Positions 1-11,552 of a DNA stretch of 64,000 nt are shown piece by piece. Where the stretch lies: contig NC_079517.1 in NCBI RefSeq assembly GCF_000801105.2, positions 23,690,973 through 23,754,972 of the forward strand, in the 5' to 3' direction. The DNA is from Raphanus sativus. Its lineage: Eukaryota > Streptophyta > Magnoliopsida > Brassicales > Brassicaceae. Position numbers and translations under genes: made by a program. Each line of letters opens with the position of its first letter. Position 1 is the first letter of the stretch. The notes under the pieces are model-generated. The model saw only the letters and a program-made list of their open reading frames with translations. It did not search any database and was not told the DNA's origin.

Positions 1-2548
1 GTCAGAGGAGATCGACAACAAATATAGATCATCGATCGACAGAGACCCACCAGATGATGAACTCGATCTACCAGATCATTGCTACCCAAATTTCGCCATC
101 CCACCCAGCCGAAAGGAAGATGATTACTCAGTAAGGAGTTGGGGAGATAGCGGATTTCATGAGAGCTTTGCAGTAGACATAGCCACCTCTTCCCACAGTA
201 GAGACCACAGTGAAGAACATGATGCAGACTATTGGGAAGAGAGAGCTTGGGAAAATTACTTGGAGAATGACAGATTTGCAAATTGATTCCCACAATCGAT
301 CGACATCAAATGCCCACCATCGATCAATTATCTACTTCATCCAGCAAAACGACATCGTCCATCGATCGACATCGCCAGTATCACATCGATCGATATTAAC
401 TCGGACGACTTAAAGGACAAAATCGGAATTTCACCGATTAGGGCAAAACATGGGTACAAAAGGTTGACAACTCAAGCCACGAAAATTCAAAACTCTTCAC
501 CTTCTACCGAGCAGCTTCCAGCATCCAGAAACTCATCAATGGAGGACTGCAACAACATGAACAATCGATCCAACCGTGCAGCTATACGCACACCATCGAT
601 CGCCACCACCACATCACCATCGATCGACGCCTTCAACAGAGCTCAACCTCGATCTCATGAACCTTATGATATCAGGAACCTTTCACTAACACCTGATGTA
701 TTTGGAATTTTCAGGGACACAGATGGCTATGCAAGAGCAATGGATGGAAGAGTTCTGCACATAACCAGAGAAGACATAGCAGACATCCTCCAAGTTGCTA
801 ATGGACCAGAAAACCTGTTCACACAGCAACGTAGCCATCCAGACATCCTAGCTCACGTCCAAGACAACCACAACACCAACACAAGGGAGGATACAGTTCC
901 TCAACACTTCGGTCAACCTAGGAATTCACCATCGATCGACATCGTTTCATCACCATCGATCGACATCGTTTCATCACCATCGATCGACGGCGGATATCCC
1001 GGATCGATCGACAGACCAAGAGTCAGATCGCCCGACAGACGATTGGAGTTTGGACGACGTGCCTTCAATACTGATGGATCCAGGAGATTCAAATGAAAAG
1101 CAAAGGATGGATATGGTGTCTACAGAGATGAGTTTGGCTATGCTAGAGGAGTTGATGGTGAAATCATCCATGTTACCAAGGAGCAAGTAAAGAGAATTCT
1201 GGATAGAGCATCCCTTTTTCACAAAGGTTGCTTACGCCTTCCAGTACATACACGCCCTTACCATGCATACATACCACCACCAGTACCCTACAGTAGAGAG
1301 GAGATAGATGATATGGTGACTGATGTATGGAGAGCTCAGGCACACCTTGAGGCAAACATGCACAAATTGGTGGAAGACACTTTCCAGCCTTTGGATGTCA
1401 GTTACAAGGACTTCCAGAATGATATGGCTGATATAAGAGTGGAGCTTGGAAACATATTGACCATGCTTGAGAAAGAGGCTACGCCACCCGTATCGACCGA
1501 CAGAGTACATGTACCATCGATCGACATCGGCAAGACTACATCCATGGACCGACCAGAATGTTCATCACCTAAGAGAGATGAATGGGAGGTTGCTTCGAAT
1601 TGGAGACGTGTACAGCCCTCTCAACAACAATGTCGAATGGTTAAGCAAGAGGATCGATCTTCTACAGAAAGAGCTAGCATCAATTCGCAAGAAAGAACAA
1701 GCTAAGAATGCTACTTTTTCATCGATCGACACACTGAATTCACCGTCGATCGACACAAGGTTCGCAGAACTGGAAGATAGGATGAAAGCATACGAAGAGA
1801 AGCATGATCTTTTAAGTTCACCTATCATGCGATACCTGGATACTATGTCACGACAACTGAACGAGCTACAAAGGGACATGAGCATAGTTCACGATCATCT
1901 TGGTCGTCATGACAGAACCGCGACATCGATCGACATGCCTAGACCAACACGATCGACATCGAGCCACCACCAGCAAAGAGAGCATGCACCACAGCAGAAG
2001 TTGATGAGATCAAACATAAGCTGTACGAAGCCATGAATTCTATGGAGGAGAGACTCATAGAACGAAGTGATGACATTGACAACACCGTCAACGAAAGAGT
2101 GACCAACCTCTGTAGAGCTACTGGTCTATTGAAGAATGAGATAAGCAATATGTAGAGAATTCTTGCGTACCAAGGCCAACGCTCAGAATCGATCGACACA
2201 GATGATACTGAGTCGACCGACAGAAATCCCAGTGAAACGACCGACGCACAAGTTGTAGCACCGATCGATACAGAATCCTTGGCAGATCAAGATCAACAGA
2301 TTCAAGACCAGCACGAAAAAGAACAACATGAAGAACCACCTGAGCATTCAAGATTTGATTTCTATCAGCATCAGGTAGACACGGAAGATTTGGTCAGAAG
2401 GTTGCAAGTCATCAAAGCAGATTTAGCAAAGATATATCCTACAAGGACAGGCTCAGATGATGCCACAAGAAGCTTCACTGCTGCTGAGTCCAAAGATGAG
2501 GGAAATGTTTGCCCACCAGCAAACAACAACCCCCACTGCACCCCATGA
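1..2548 (+). pseudogene. Decayed SID-rich ORF of an Athila-like Gypsy element, 3' part
   Basis: This is the C-terminal half of the extra ORF that follows protease in the SID-type element; the - strand copy at 4278-6760 is its counterpart. Open pieces lie at 464-1096 (210 codons), 1313-1705, 1467-2036 and 2279-2548. An in-frame TGA at about 1094 replaces the Trp that follows RRFK in the other copy, and frameshifts separate the later pieces. The protein shows many Ser-Ile-Asp words encoded by ATCGATCGAC, a module FGIFRDTDGYARAMDG with HITREDIADIL near codons 85-110 of the first piece, a second related module after the stop (GVYRDEFGYARGVDGE, about 1110-1165), and a Glu/Gln/Leu-rich tail that looks coiled-coil. 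The biochemical function is unknown. The left end is cut by the window edge. Confidence 0.8.
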
Positions 2549-2595
2549 GTTACTCACCTACCACAATCAAGCTAAATGACTATAACAAAGCGCTG

Positions 2596-2613
2596 AGTGG
2601 GAGGCAACCCACT
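2596..2613 (+). other. Hairpin 1 after the coding region, AGTGGG-AGGCAA-CCCACT
   Basis: A perfect 6-bp stem with a 6-nt loop lies about 50 nt after the last open frame. The same hairpin occurs at 4213-4230 (-), 31400-31417 (+) and 31663-31680 (-), and a variant follows the protease of the Athila-like element at 44323-44337. The flanking AAGCGCTG is also kept among the SID copies. An RNA role is inferred only from conservation. Confidence 0.7.
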
Positions 2614-2882
2614 ATTAGGTTTTCTTTTATTTTTCTTTATTTTATTTATTTTTCATTTTTACTTTTATTTTTTCGGATTTATTTTGCAGTTTTTATTAGA
2701 TCCAAGTAGAATGATGATTCCGTCGACCAACATTCACCATTTATATCGCTCGACACCACACGACCATTACTAACGATCGACGTACACCACTACGAATTGA
2801 TCGACACCTTGTCGATCAGTTTTATTCATTCTAACTTGTTATATTTATTAATTATGCTTTATTTACCTCACCACCGGCTGTG

Positions 2883-2922
2883 TTACACTGGGACAGTGTA
2901 ATTTAAGTCTGGGGGGGGGGAG
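2883..2922 (+). other. Hairpin 2 followed by an internal purine tract
   Basis: TTACACTG-GGA-CAGTGTAA (2883-2901) is a perfect 8-bp stem with a 3-nt loop. TTTAAGTCT and a run of ten G follow it (2911-2920). The - copy has the same at 3907-3943, and the Athila-like element at 43821-43858 has the same layout with a compensated stem. No LTR follows this tract here. In the Athila-like element a separate purine tract abuts the LTR, so this one is an internal or second polypurine tract candidate. Confidence 0.7.
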
Positions 2923-3182
2923 TTTACTAATATGTGTTTTTTTTTATTTTGGTTTTTATTCAAATTGTTTTTCAAAATTATTTTTCGCATAAGTATTAAA
3001 TAGGAACATTGATATAGATTTATATTTGATTGTCTGACCACTCTTTAGCACCATTCTAGATTACTGATTACAGATAGTACTAAAGATGCTAAAGTGGATC
3101 AACATGCCATCTATATTCACTAGCTAAGATTGTTTGAAGGAACCAAAGCTGACCTCCAACACTAATACTGACTTTATTTGCT
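2923..3182 (+). other. AT-rich 3' non-coding tail of the + SID element
   Basis: No ORF or RNA gene is seen. The stretch is T/A-rich and matches the reverse complement of 3726-3905 up to base 3104, where the inverted repeat ends. Bases 3105-3182 are unique within what I compared. No LTR start with TGATATACC is visible, so the true 3' end of the element is missing. Confidence 0.6.
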
Positions 3183-3717
3183 TGACATGTTGATCCACTT
3201 TAGCATCTTTAGTACTTTCTGGGGATTCTCTAGTGGGATTCTAATAACTCTCTTAGTGAAACCATCAATCTCCTTCTCATTAGCTTCCCTCTTAAGGATC
3301 TTAGGAGTTTTTTCCTTCCTACTCCTTAACCTTCTTCCTTCAGTTCCCTCTGATGTTGGTGTAGTGTCTGAAGGGTTACTACTAGTCTCTGCAGGGTCAG
3401 CTTGTTGTTTCGGTGTGGGCCGGAGTGCATTGATTCGGTTGCTGTCAATCGATGGTAGTTGTACTCGGTATGTGAGAGGTGCGTGTCGATCGATAGGTGG
3501 AGAAGACTGTCGATCGATGCGTGTCTCATCTTTGTGTCGATCGATGAGTGGCTCATCTCGTCGGTCGATATCTTTGTAGGTGGGTGGGTGGATGAGGATG
3601 TGAAGCCGTGAATTCAGCATGTGTCAAGATCCTTACCGCGTTGCAATCTGCAGTCGTATCTGGAAATGACATCGTTTGTGTCGATCGATGTGGACTAGTT
3701 GGTGTCGATCGACTTTA
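3183..3717 (-). pseudogene. Displaced second copy of the gag C-terminal/linker segment
   Basis: From about 3218 to 3712 the sequence is nearly the same as 7428-7900, the gag-protease linker of the neighbouring - strand element. It encodes PSIDSNRINAL, then EGRRLRSRKEK on the - strand, with an ORF of 148 codons from 3620 to 3174. It has about 24 bp (an extra SID-type unit near 3489-3513) that the 7.4-kb copy lacks. It is entered through a 35-bp word (3183-3217) that recurs at the start of the right inverted-repeat arm (3725-3758). It therefore sits out of place between the two 3' tails and is probably a rearrangement product rather than a functional gene. Confidence 0.7.
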
Positions 3718-3906
3718 TATAGGTGACATGTTGATCCACTTTAGCATCTTTAGTACTGTCTGCAATCAGTAAATCTAAAATGGTGCTAAAGAGTGGTTAG
3801 ATAATCAAGTATAAATCTATATCAATGTCCCCTTTTAGTACTTATGTGAAAAATAATTTTGAAAACATTTTTAATAAAAATCAAAATAAAAACACATATT
3901 AGTAAA

Positions 3907-3943
3907 CTCTCCCCCAGACTTAAATTACACTGTCCCAGTGTAA
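3907..3943 (-). other. Hairpin 2 and purine tract of the - SID element
   Basis: On the - strand TTACACTG-GGA-CAGTGTAA (3943-3925) is followed by TTTAAGTCTGGGGGAGA. The hairpin is identical to 2883-2901 and the purine tract is shorter (five G). Confidence 0.7.
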
Positions 3944-4212
3944 CACAGCCAGAGTGAAGTGAATAAATAAATGATAAGAACTGAATGTAACAAGATAGAA
4001 CGACTAAACCTGACCGATATGGTATCGATCGATACGTAAGGATGTACGTCGATCGTTAGTGATGGTCGTGTGGTGTCGAACGATGTGAATGGATTGTGTC
4101 GGTCGGCGGAATCATCATTCTACTTGGATTTTTAAAAACTGCAAAAATAAATGCGAAAAATAAAAGTAAAAATGTAAAACTAACTTTAAAAGAAAATAAA
4201 AGAAAACCTAAT

Positions 4213-4230
4213 AGTGGGTTGCCTCCCACT
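4213..4230 (-). other. Hairpin 1 of the - SID element
   Basis: AGTGGG-AGGCAA-CCCACT on the - strand, about 50 nt past the stop of the extra ORF at 4278. The stem is perfect. Confidence 0.7.
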
Positions 4231-4277
4231 CAGCGCTTTGTTATAGTCATTTAGCTTGACTTTGGTGGGTATATGAC

Positions 4278-5152
4278 TCAATTGGTGGAGAAACTGCTGC
4301 TAATCGGACAACAAGCATCAATTTCGTGTCTCCTCCTATCAAACCATGTGGCAATGAAGCTTCTTGTGGCATCATCACTTCTTAGCTGTTTCTCATCTAT
4401 CTTGAGGACGGTATCTGTGAGTTTCCTCAGAGTTCTTTCAATAGATTCGATGCTGCCAACATTCCTGTAGACGATTTTGTAGGAGTATTCTGATAGTTCC
4501 CTCAGTTCATTCTGCATTACGTCGATCTTGTCATGAATCAGCTGATCTCGGTCTGCCAAGGATTCGGTGTCGATCGATGCTACAACATGTGCGTCGGTCG
4601 TTTCACTGGGAGTTCTGTCGGTCGATCCAATGGTAACTTTGTCGATCAATTCTGAAAGCTGTCCTTGGTATTGTATAGCACGTATCTCGTTCTTCAGTTG
4701 ACGAGTAGTTCTGCATAGGCTGTTCACTCTTTCATTGAGAGTGTCGTCAATGTCATCACATCTCCCGTTGAGTCTCTCCTCCATAGCATCCATAGCTTCG
4801 TATAGCTCATGTTTGATTTGATCAACTTCTGCTGCTGTGCATGCTGTCTGCACTGGTCGTTGCTCAATGTCAATCGATATGGGTCTGAGCCTGTCGATCA
4901 ATGTCGTGTTTCTTTCACGAAGACCAATATGATCTTGAACTATGCCAATGTCTTGTTGCAACTCGTTCAACTGTTGTGACAGTGTATCCAGGTATCGCAT
5001 GATAGGTGAACTGTAGTGATTGTGCTTTCCTCATATGATTTCATCCTATCTTCCATTGCTGCGAACCTTGTGTCGATCGATGGTGAAGACTGTGTGTCGA
5101 TCAACGGAACAGTAGCATTCTGAGTCTGACCTTTCTCGCGAATTGTTGCCAA
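4278..5152 (-). pseudogene. C-terminal part of the SID-rich extra ORF, coiled-coil-like
   Basis: Two overlapping open pieces (5152-4967 and 5000-4278, the latter 240 codons) continue the extra ORF 5236-6552 after frameshifts. The 240-codon piece is rich in Glu, Gln, Leu and Arg with heptad-like spacing (LNELQQDIGIVQDHIG; YEAMDAMEERLNGRCDDID; IERTLRKLTDTVLKIDEKQL), which suggests an oligomerising coiled coil. SID words punctuate it. No enzyme motif is visible. It is the - strand twin of 1700-2548. Confidence 0.65.
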
Positions 5153-5235
5153 CTCTTTCTGTAGAAGATCAATCCTATTTCTTAACCATTCGACATTGTT
5201 GTTGAGAGGGCTGTAGACGTCTCCAATCCGTGTAT

Positions 5236-6552
5236 TTATGTAAGCAATCTCCCATTCATCTCTTTTAGGTTATGAACATTCTGGTTGGTCCTTGGATGTA
5301 GTCTTGCCGATGTCGATCGGTGGTGTAGGTTCTGTGTGATCGATACAGGTGGCGTGGCTTCCTTCTCAAGCATGGTTCTAATGCTCTCAATCTCCATTCT
5401 TAGCACTGCCATATTACTTTGAAGAGCTTCATAGCTGTGATCCAAAGGCTGGAAATTATCTTCCACCAATGTGCGAAAATCTGCCTCAAGGTGTGCCTGA
5501 GCTCTCCACACATCAGTCACCATATCATCTATCTCCTCTCTACTGTAGGGTACTAGTGGTTGTCTGCATGCATGGTAAGGGTGTGTATGTTCTAGAAGGC
5601 GTAAGCAACCCCTGTGAAAAAGAGATGCTCTCTTCAGGATTCTTTTTATGTGCTCCTTGGTAACATGGATGATTTCACCATCAACTCCCCTAACATGTCC
5701 AAACTCATCTCTGTGGACACCAAATTCGTCCCTTGCTTCCCATTTGAATCTTCTGGATCCAACGGTATTAAAGGCACGTCGTCCAAACTCCATACGTCTG
5801 TTGGTCCATTTGACTCTTGCGCTGTCGATCGATCTGGGTAACTCACCGTCGATCGATGGTGATGAAACGATATCGATCGATGGTGAACTCCTAGGTTGAC
5901 CAAAACTTTGAGGAATTGTATCCTCCCTTATGGTGACGTGGTTGTTGTCTTGGACGTGAGCTAGGATGTCTGGATGGCTACGTTGCTGTGTGAACAGGTT
6001 GTCTGGTCCATTGGCAACTTGAAGGATGTCTACTATGTCTTCTCTGGATATGTGCAGAAATCTTTCATCCATTGCTCTTGCAAAGCCATCTCTGTCCCTT
6101 AAAATACCAAATTCATCAGGTTTTGGTGAAACATTCCTGATATCATATGGATCATGAAATCGAGATTGAGCTCTGGTAAAGGAATCGATCGATGGTGCAG
6201 GGGTGATGGCGATCGATGGTGATCGTCTAGCTGCAGGGTTGGATCGATTGTTCTTGATGTTGCAGTCCTCCATGGTTATGTTGCTAGTTGCATGAAGCTG
6301 TTGGGTATGAGTTGTTGAAGTTTGAAATTTCGTGGCTGGTGTTGACAACTTTATATACCCATCTGTTGTCCTAATCGGTGAAATTCTGATTTTGTCCTTT
6401 AAGACGTCTGGGTCAATATCGATCGATGGGATGCTGGCGATGTCGATCGATGGACGACGGTGGATGTCGATCGATTTTGGGAAACGATTTGCAAATCTAT
6501 CATTCTCCATGTAGTTTTCACAAGCTCTTTCTTCCCAATAATCTTCATCCAA
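5236..6552 (-). pseudogene. SID-rich extra ORF downstream of protease, 438 codons open
   Basis: This is the best preserved copy of the extra ORF. Residues 27-50 carry three PSIDI-type words. A module EFGILRDRDGFARAMDE with HISREDIVDIL lies near residues 145-175. After a SID-rich linker (about 215-245) comes a second, similar module, EFGHVRGVDGEIIHVTKEHI (about 283-302). The two share the pattern EFG, then R/H-D, G-x-A/V-R, D, H-I/V-T/S-K/R-E-x-I, so the protein contains an internal duplication. The C-terminal third is a Leu/Glu-rich helical region (IESIRTMLEKEATPPV). The frame breaks after codon 438 and resumes in 5152-4278. It sits where pol would be in an autonomous Gypsy element. I do not recognise a domain or function. 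Confidence 0.7.
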
Positions 6553-6825
6553 TTCTTCAATGTGGTTTCCACTGTGGGAAGATCTGGCTGTATCTACTGC
6601 AAAACTTTTATGAAATCAGCTATCTGCCCAACTTCTTACAGAGTAATCATCTTCTTTGCTGTTGGGTTGGATGGCGAAATTTGGGTAGCAATGATCTGGT
6701 AAGTCGAGTTCATCATCTGGTGTGCCTCTGTCGATCGATAATCCATGGTTGGTGTCGATTTCTTCTGGCTCGCTGGTGTCGATCGATGATGTAGAGAGGT
6801 TGTCGATCGATGTCGAGTACTCTGT

Positions 6826-7401
6826 CTAATACTCTACTTCACAATGACAAACTGCAATGATACCAAGATCATCTTCTTTTTCCACGGTTTTGGCTGGTGG
6901 TTTGCCAAGTTTGACAGGGTCGTAGTGGATATCTGGATCTATCATAGTCAAGCACATCCTGTTGGTGTTCATTTCACATACAGCTCCTACTGTACCCTGA
7001 AATGCTCTTCCAAGTAAGAGGGAAGAGTTCCAATTTAACTTGATGTCTAGGACATAAAAATCCACAGGGACAATTGCATTACCAATCTGCACTTCCAGGT
7101 CTCTAATCAAACCTCCATAATTTTTCTGAGTGTAGTCCACAAATGTGAAGATCTCTGGTGAAGGCTCTACTTTCAGACCCAGATGGTCTGCCATAACATT
7201 TGGTAAGATGCTGACTGAAGAACCAGTGTCACATAGTGCATGAGGAAACTCAATCCCTTGCACTACACAGGGTATTGCAAACTTCCCAGTATCACTCTTC
7301 TTCTTCAATGTGTTCCTTTTCCTCATATCTTCTCTGACATTGTCAAACATTCTCCTAATGTCATTTTCAGTCTTCCTTGTTTCTCTAAAGAACATCCACA
7401 A
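6826..7401 (-). CDS. Retropepsin-like aspartic protease of the SID element
   Basis: This 191-codon frame contains CDTGSSVSILP (about residues 57-67), the catalytic D-T-G-S of a retroviral-type aspartic protease. MADHLGLKVEPSPEIFTFVD and IVPVDFYVLDIKLNWN follow, then SLLLGRAFQGTVGA, the hydrophobic LLGR flap-end signature. Such proteases cleave Gag or Gag-Pol inside the retrotransposon particle and act as homodimers. The Met start is arbitrary, because the domain probably continues from the gag linker upstream (7437-7742) across a frameshift. The stop is at 6826, just before the SID-rich extra ORF. The catalytic region looks intact, so this could still fold if expressed as part of a polyprotein. 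Confidence 0.8.
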   Translation of the reverse strand: MWMFFRETRKTENDIRRMFDNVREDMRKRNTLKKKSDTGKFAIPCVVQGIEFPHALCDTGSSVSILPNVMADHLGLKVEPSPEIFTFVDYTQKNYGGLIRDLEVQIGNAIVPVDFYVLDIKLNWNSSLLLGRAFQGTVGAVCEMNTNRMCLTMIDPDIHYDPVKLGKPPAKTVEKEDDLGIIAVCHCEVEY

Positions 7402-7436
7402 TCTACTTGTGAAGTAAACATCCTCAAAGGGATTCT

Positions 7437-8130
7437 CTAGTGGGATTCTAAAACTCTCTTAGTGAAACCATCAATCTCCTTCTCATTAGCTTCCCTCTTA
7501 AGGTTCTTAGGAGTTTTTTCCTTCCTACTCCTTAACCTTCTTCCTTCAGTTCCCTCTGATGTTGGTGTAGTGTCTGAAGGGTTACTAGTAGTCTCTGCAG
7601 GGTCAGCTTGTTGTTTCGGTGTGGGCCAGAGTGCATTGATTCGGTTGCTGTCAATCGATGGTAGTTGTACTCGGTATGTGAGAGGTGCGTGTCGATCGAT
7701 CGATGCGTGTCTCATCTTTGTGTCGATCGATGAGTGGCTCATCTCGTCGGTCGATATCTTTGTAGGTGGGTGGGTGGATGAGGATGTGAAGCCGTGAATT
7801 CAGCATGTGTCAAGATCCTTACCGCGTTGCAATCTGCAGTCGTATCTGGAAATGACATCGTTTGTGTCGATCGATGTGGACTAGTTGGTGTCGATCGACA
7901 CCATGCTTCACCACTTGCCAGAAATCATCATCTATAATGGCATTCACGTGGTGTTTCATGCTTCCTTCTCCTACTTCCTTAGAAGTTCCAATTCTTCTGA
8001 TAGAGTCTTCAGTTTGGACAATTTGTGTCTCAAGCTTCCTAACTTGAGTACAAATGGTGTCTATCCTTGTGTTCAGATTGTTGAAGTCCACTGTAAGCTT
8101 CTGCTGTCCTTCAAGAACTCTATCAATCAT
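7437..8130 (-). pseudogene. Gag C-terminal region and linker to protease
   Basis: The open pieces 8130-7819 and 7742-7437 join gag core to protease. The first reads as a helical, coiled-coil-like segment (FNNLNTRIDTICTQVRKLET). The second carries SID/IDRH words and a basic stretch EGRRLRSRKEK that could bind nucleic acid. Stops between 7818 and 7743 break the frame. A near-copy of 7428-7900 sits at 3218-3712. Confidence 0.65.
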
Positions 8131-8220
8131 GGCATCAAACTTACTCTCCTGGGTGGGTGGTGGTGGGTTTTGGTAAGCTGAGTTGCCATAGTTCCTGGTG
8201 TTGGTGAAGGGTTTCTGATA

Positions 8221-8994
8221 CTATGAAATATGGTTGTAGTTACTCTTCTGACCACTGCCAAAAAAATTTATGTTTCCACTCTGGTTTCCATATTTCTGAA
8301 ATCCAGTATCTCCAATGTAGTTCACATCTTCCTCTGTATCATCTTCTCTAGCCTCTCCTTCTTCAGCTGAGCAGACTGGCTGCCCCAGAAATGCATGTAA
8401 AGCATCTATCTTAGCTCTGACTTCATTCATCTGCTTCTCCCCGATGGTTGCAACCGATTTATTCTTGTCAGAGTCAGTGTTCTTGGTGCTGCTGCTGTTG
8501 GCTAGGTTCTCAACAAGTCTCACAGCCTCTATTGGATTCCTGGTGTTGAAGTTCCCCTCGCTAGCAGTATCAAGAGCCATATGATACCTCAAGGCGATAC
8601 CTCTGTAGAAAGTGCTTAGCAGCTGCACTTCATTGAATCCATGGTGTGGACAGTCTCGCTGGAAGAACTTAAATCTGATCCACATGTCCTTAAATGTCTC
8701 ACCAGGCTTTTGCGTGAAAGTGATGATTCTGCTCCTTAAGTCTTCAGCACGTGCCTCATCAAAGAAATTACGCAGGAAGGCGTTTTTGATGTCGGCCCAG
8801 GATGTCAGTGATCCTGTAGGTAGCTGCTTGAGCCAGTGTGAAGCTTCTCCAATCAGTGAGTATTTGAAGAGCTTGTAGAGTAGGTAGTCCTCAGGGACTC
8901 CATCCATACGAATATCAGCTATAAGATCCTCGAACCTCTCCAGATGGTCCATAGGATGCTCGTGTGATAACTTAGAGTAAGGTATTTGTGACAC
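8221..8994 (-). pseudogene. Gag capsid core (retrotransposon gag domain), C-terminal exon of a split gag
   Basis: This 257-codon frame shows the plant Gypsy gag core: HPMDHLERFEDLIADI, GVPEDYLLYKLFKYSL, GEASHWLKQLP, SWADIKNAFLRNFF, ETFKDMWIRFKFFQRDCPHHG and LLSTFYRGI. This is the Retrotrans_gag (PF03732-type) pattern, which forms the capsid shell around element RNA. The C-terminal end is Asn/Gln/Gly-rich (FQKYGNQSGNINFFGSGQ). The N-terminal part of the same gag lies at 15996-16505; the two were parted by the insertion of the 7-kb element at 8999-15995. The frame stops with TAG at 8221 and later parts are shifted. Confidence 0.8.
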
Positions 8995-8998
8995 GAGA

Positions 8999-11552
8999 TG
9001 TAAGACCCGAACCCGGCCGACTAGGCCGCGGTCGATGCCTCACGTCGCTCGGTCCATACCCTGACCGAACCTCTCAATTTTTTCGTGCTTTATCTGTACT
9101 TTCGCCTAAGGGCGAAGTCTATCTCAGACCTTAGCTTAAGACTACATTAATCATTCCCTAGCTTATATCCTTTCAACTTATGCACAGCGGAATATTATCT
9201 ATCAACCATTGGTCTAAAACCAATCTAACACTTGTCAGGTCGAATCACCTTAGTCGTGGTCAGTATACACAACAACTACCAGCTCCAAGGTTGATCCTGA
9301 ACCTAATCCAAGTCATACAATAACCGAGGTTCCATTCCCCTAACCATTCTATCTAGCTCTAAGCAACATTGCTAGATCACACCTTTGCCACATCCAAGGA
9401 GCTTGATAGCTCATTGTATCAGCTGACTTAGCTATTTAGACTAGCTCGTCCAGCTCAGCTGAGCTGAACCACTTCACTTGAGCTTCCATACACTCTCGTT
9501 CAGCTGATCGAGCTGCGAGGCAGCTTTGCCCAGCACCCCGTCTACTCGTCTAGCTCTCATGTGTCTGCATAAACCCTTCCCTTGGTTACTTAGTCATTCA
9601 ACCAGCCATCCCCACTGACCAAGTACCTTTGGGAACTCTTCAGCTACAAAAACAACCTCAAGCAAACATGCTCCAAAAACTAATTAAAATTCATGATAAT
9701 TCATGATAATTCATAACTAAGAGAATTGTCAAGTCATATTTCTTAGAACTGGCCTCGATCATACCGATCTCGCCAATGCACAGCCCATATGGCCATAACT
9801 AATTTTTCACCATGATAATTCATGATAAATACCCATTAAGAGATATTTGAAGTCGGATCCTAACAATTCCTTCAGGAACTATCAGATCTCCACTTACCTG
9901 CCCAACCAAGCCCATGGAGAGATTTCTCTGAACCGGCCACTCCATGGTTCAGTACCTCCATGTCTGAACAACATAGAATAGGATTAATAATGCCCACCAG
10001 TTCCTGAGTCAATCAACCAACCACCCCACATGACTCAGAACTGATGAGTCTTCACACTTACCTAACCGGCCATGGAACTATGTCCCACTGAACCTGATTA
10101 GTGTTGCTCTTATGATCCGCCCCTTTCTCCAGGGTCTTGGATTCCTAAGATACATCACAATATACATTCCTCAAGGGGCGTGCCATGCTTGGCCTTGATC
10201 TCACCCCAAGAGACACAACATAGACATAAACATAAACATAAGTAATAAACACATGTTACCTCAAACTTGATCTTGCTAGATCTTGTGCTTCTCTGATCAG
10301 GTCCGGCCTTGTGCCTCTTGCACTTGTCTTAATAAGGCTTTATCACATACCTACAGTATTGATAAGATCTATTCATGGGTCGCACCCATCATCCCTTCCA
10401 TGGAACTTCCATGGAAACAGTTTCTGCACTGCAGCTACCTTCAAGGCTGTTCCTGCCATTGGGAGTGAAGTCCGGCCTTCTCCCTTCTCTTCTGACCATT
10501 TGCGTGTGTCCCTAAGACACAGAGGAAGCCTAGGGTCTGTTAATCCATGATCAAACACCACCCAAGGGTCGTCCATCACTTCTCACTTCAGTGGCCATGA
10601 AACTGCCTTTCTACACACCACTGCCCTTAAGGCTGCTCTTGGACTTTGAGAGTGAATCCGGTCACCTCTATTCTTCCCTGGCCATTTGGATGTGTAGTAA
10701 GGATGTAGAGGAAGCCTATGGCGTGGCAAACCATAATCAAAACACACCAGAGGGTCGTTCTCAACTCCCCTCTTGATTGCCATCAAAACTGCCTCTTTGC
10801 TGCCTTCAAGCCTCTCTTGGTCTTGGATTGTGTAATCCGACCATCTCTCTGTTTTTCTCTGTTTTTCTTTGTGTTTCAGGAAGAAGAATGAAGCCCTGGC
10901 ATGCCTGCAAAGTCACGGATTGCCCTCCTTTTATAGAAGAAGGGGCAGTTGCCTTTCCAAGAGTGGCACCCTTTCGGTATCATTTCTGGCCATTGATTTA
11001 ATCAATGGTCCATATCACACCTGTTCGCCTATGGCAGTTACCAGACGTCCTTGACAGCCTTAACTGCCTCTAGACATGTCACAAACAAGTCCTGGCTGGT
11101 TGCCCAAGCTCCTGGCCTGATCCTAAGTGCCCACCGGCCCATCGGCACACCCTGGTGGTCCACATGGTCCGACCACTGTCCGGACCTGGCCCAACTGCCA
11201 AGACTTGATCACTCAGTCCAGCTGAGTTGAGCTGATCCCCAACTGACCCAGCTGAGTGAGCTAGTCCATCCAGATCAGGGAGCTGACACACACTTCAGTC
11301 AGCTACACTGAGCTGCACTACACTTCATCTAGCTGGTCGAGCTTGCTCACCGCATCGCCCAGCTGCCATACACTTTGTACAGCTCCTTTATACTTGTCTC
11401 CTTCTTGGTTTAGCTATATCTTAGCTTCCTGATGCCCTTAACCTTAATTCCAGGCCTTAATGCCCTTTTGTTTAGGTCACATGACCTGACTGGTGCGTCT
11501 CCTCGCACCATGGCCGATCCTAATGATAATTTCCAGGATCGGGGACATGACA
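8999..11552 (-). repeat. 3' LTR of the Tekay-like element
   Basis: It starts TGTAAGACCCG and ends GACATGACA. It matches 13731-15995 throughout, but keeps about 290 bp (around 9800-10090) that the other LTR has lost. It contains direct short repeats of CATGATAATT (9690-9830) and pyrimidine-rich stretches. No protein-coding frame is supported; the open frames here run antisense to nothing recognisable. Confidence 0.9.

Larger units (their letters stand above)
1..6760. repeat. Tail-to-tail inverted repeat of two SID-type element copies
   Basis: Positions 1-3104 on + and 3726 to about 6760 on - are the same element sequence in opposite orientation, about 3 kb per arm. The match runs from the extra ORF through the GTGGG/CCCAC hairpin, the TTACACTG hairpin and the purine tract to the AT-rich tail ending CAACATG. 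The 620-bp spacer (3105-3725) is not part of the palindrome. The arms have diverged by substitutions and indels, so this is not an assembly mirror of one sequence. Confidence 0.85.

Noticed and set aside
10283..10550. Open frames on + such as MCFSDQVRPCAS (10283-10468, 10311-10550, repeated at 14726-14993)
   Set aside because: They lie inside both LTRs of the Tekay-like element, antisense to its direction, with no recognisable domain. They are duplicated because the LTRs are duplicated.
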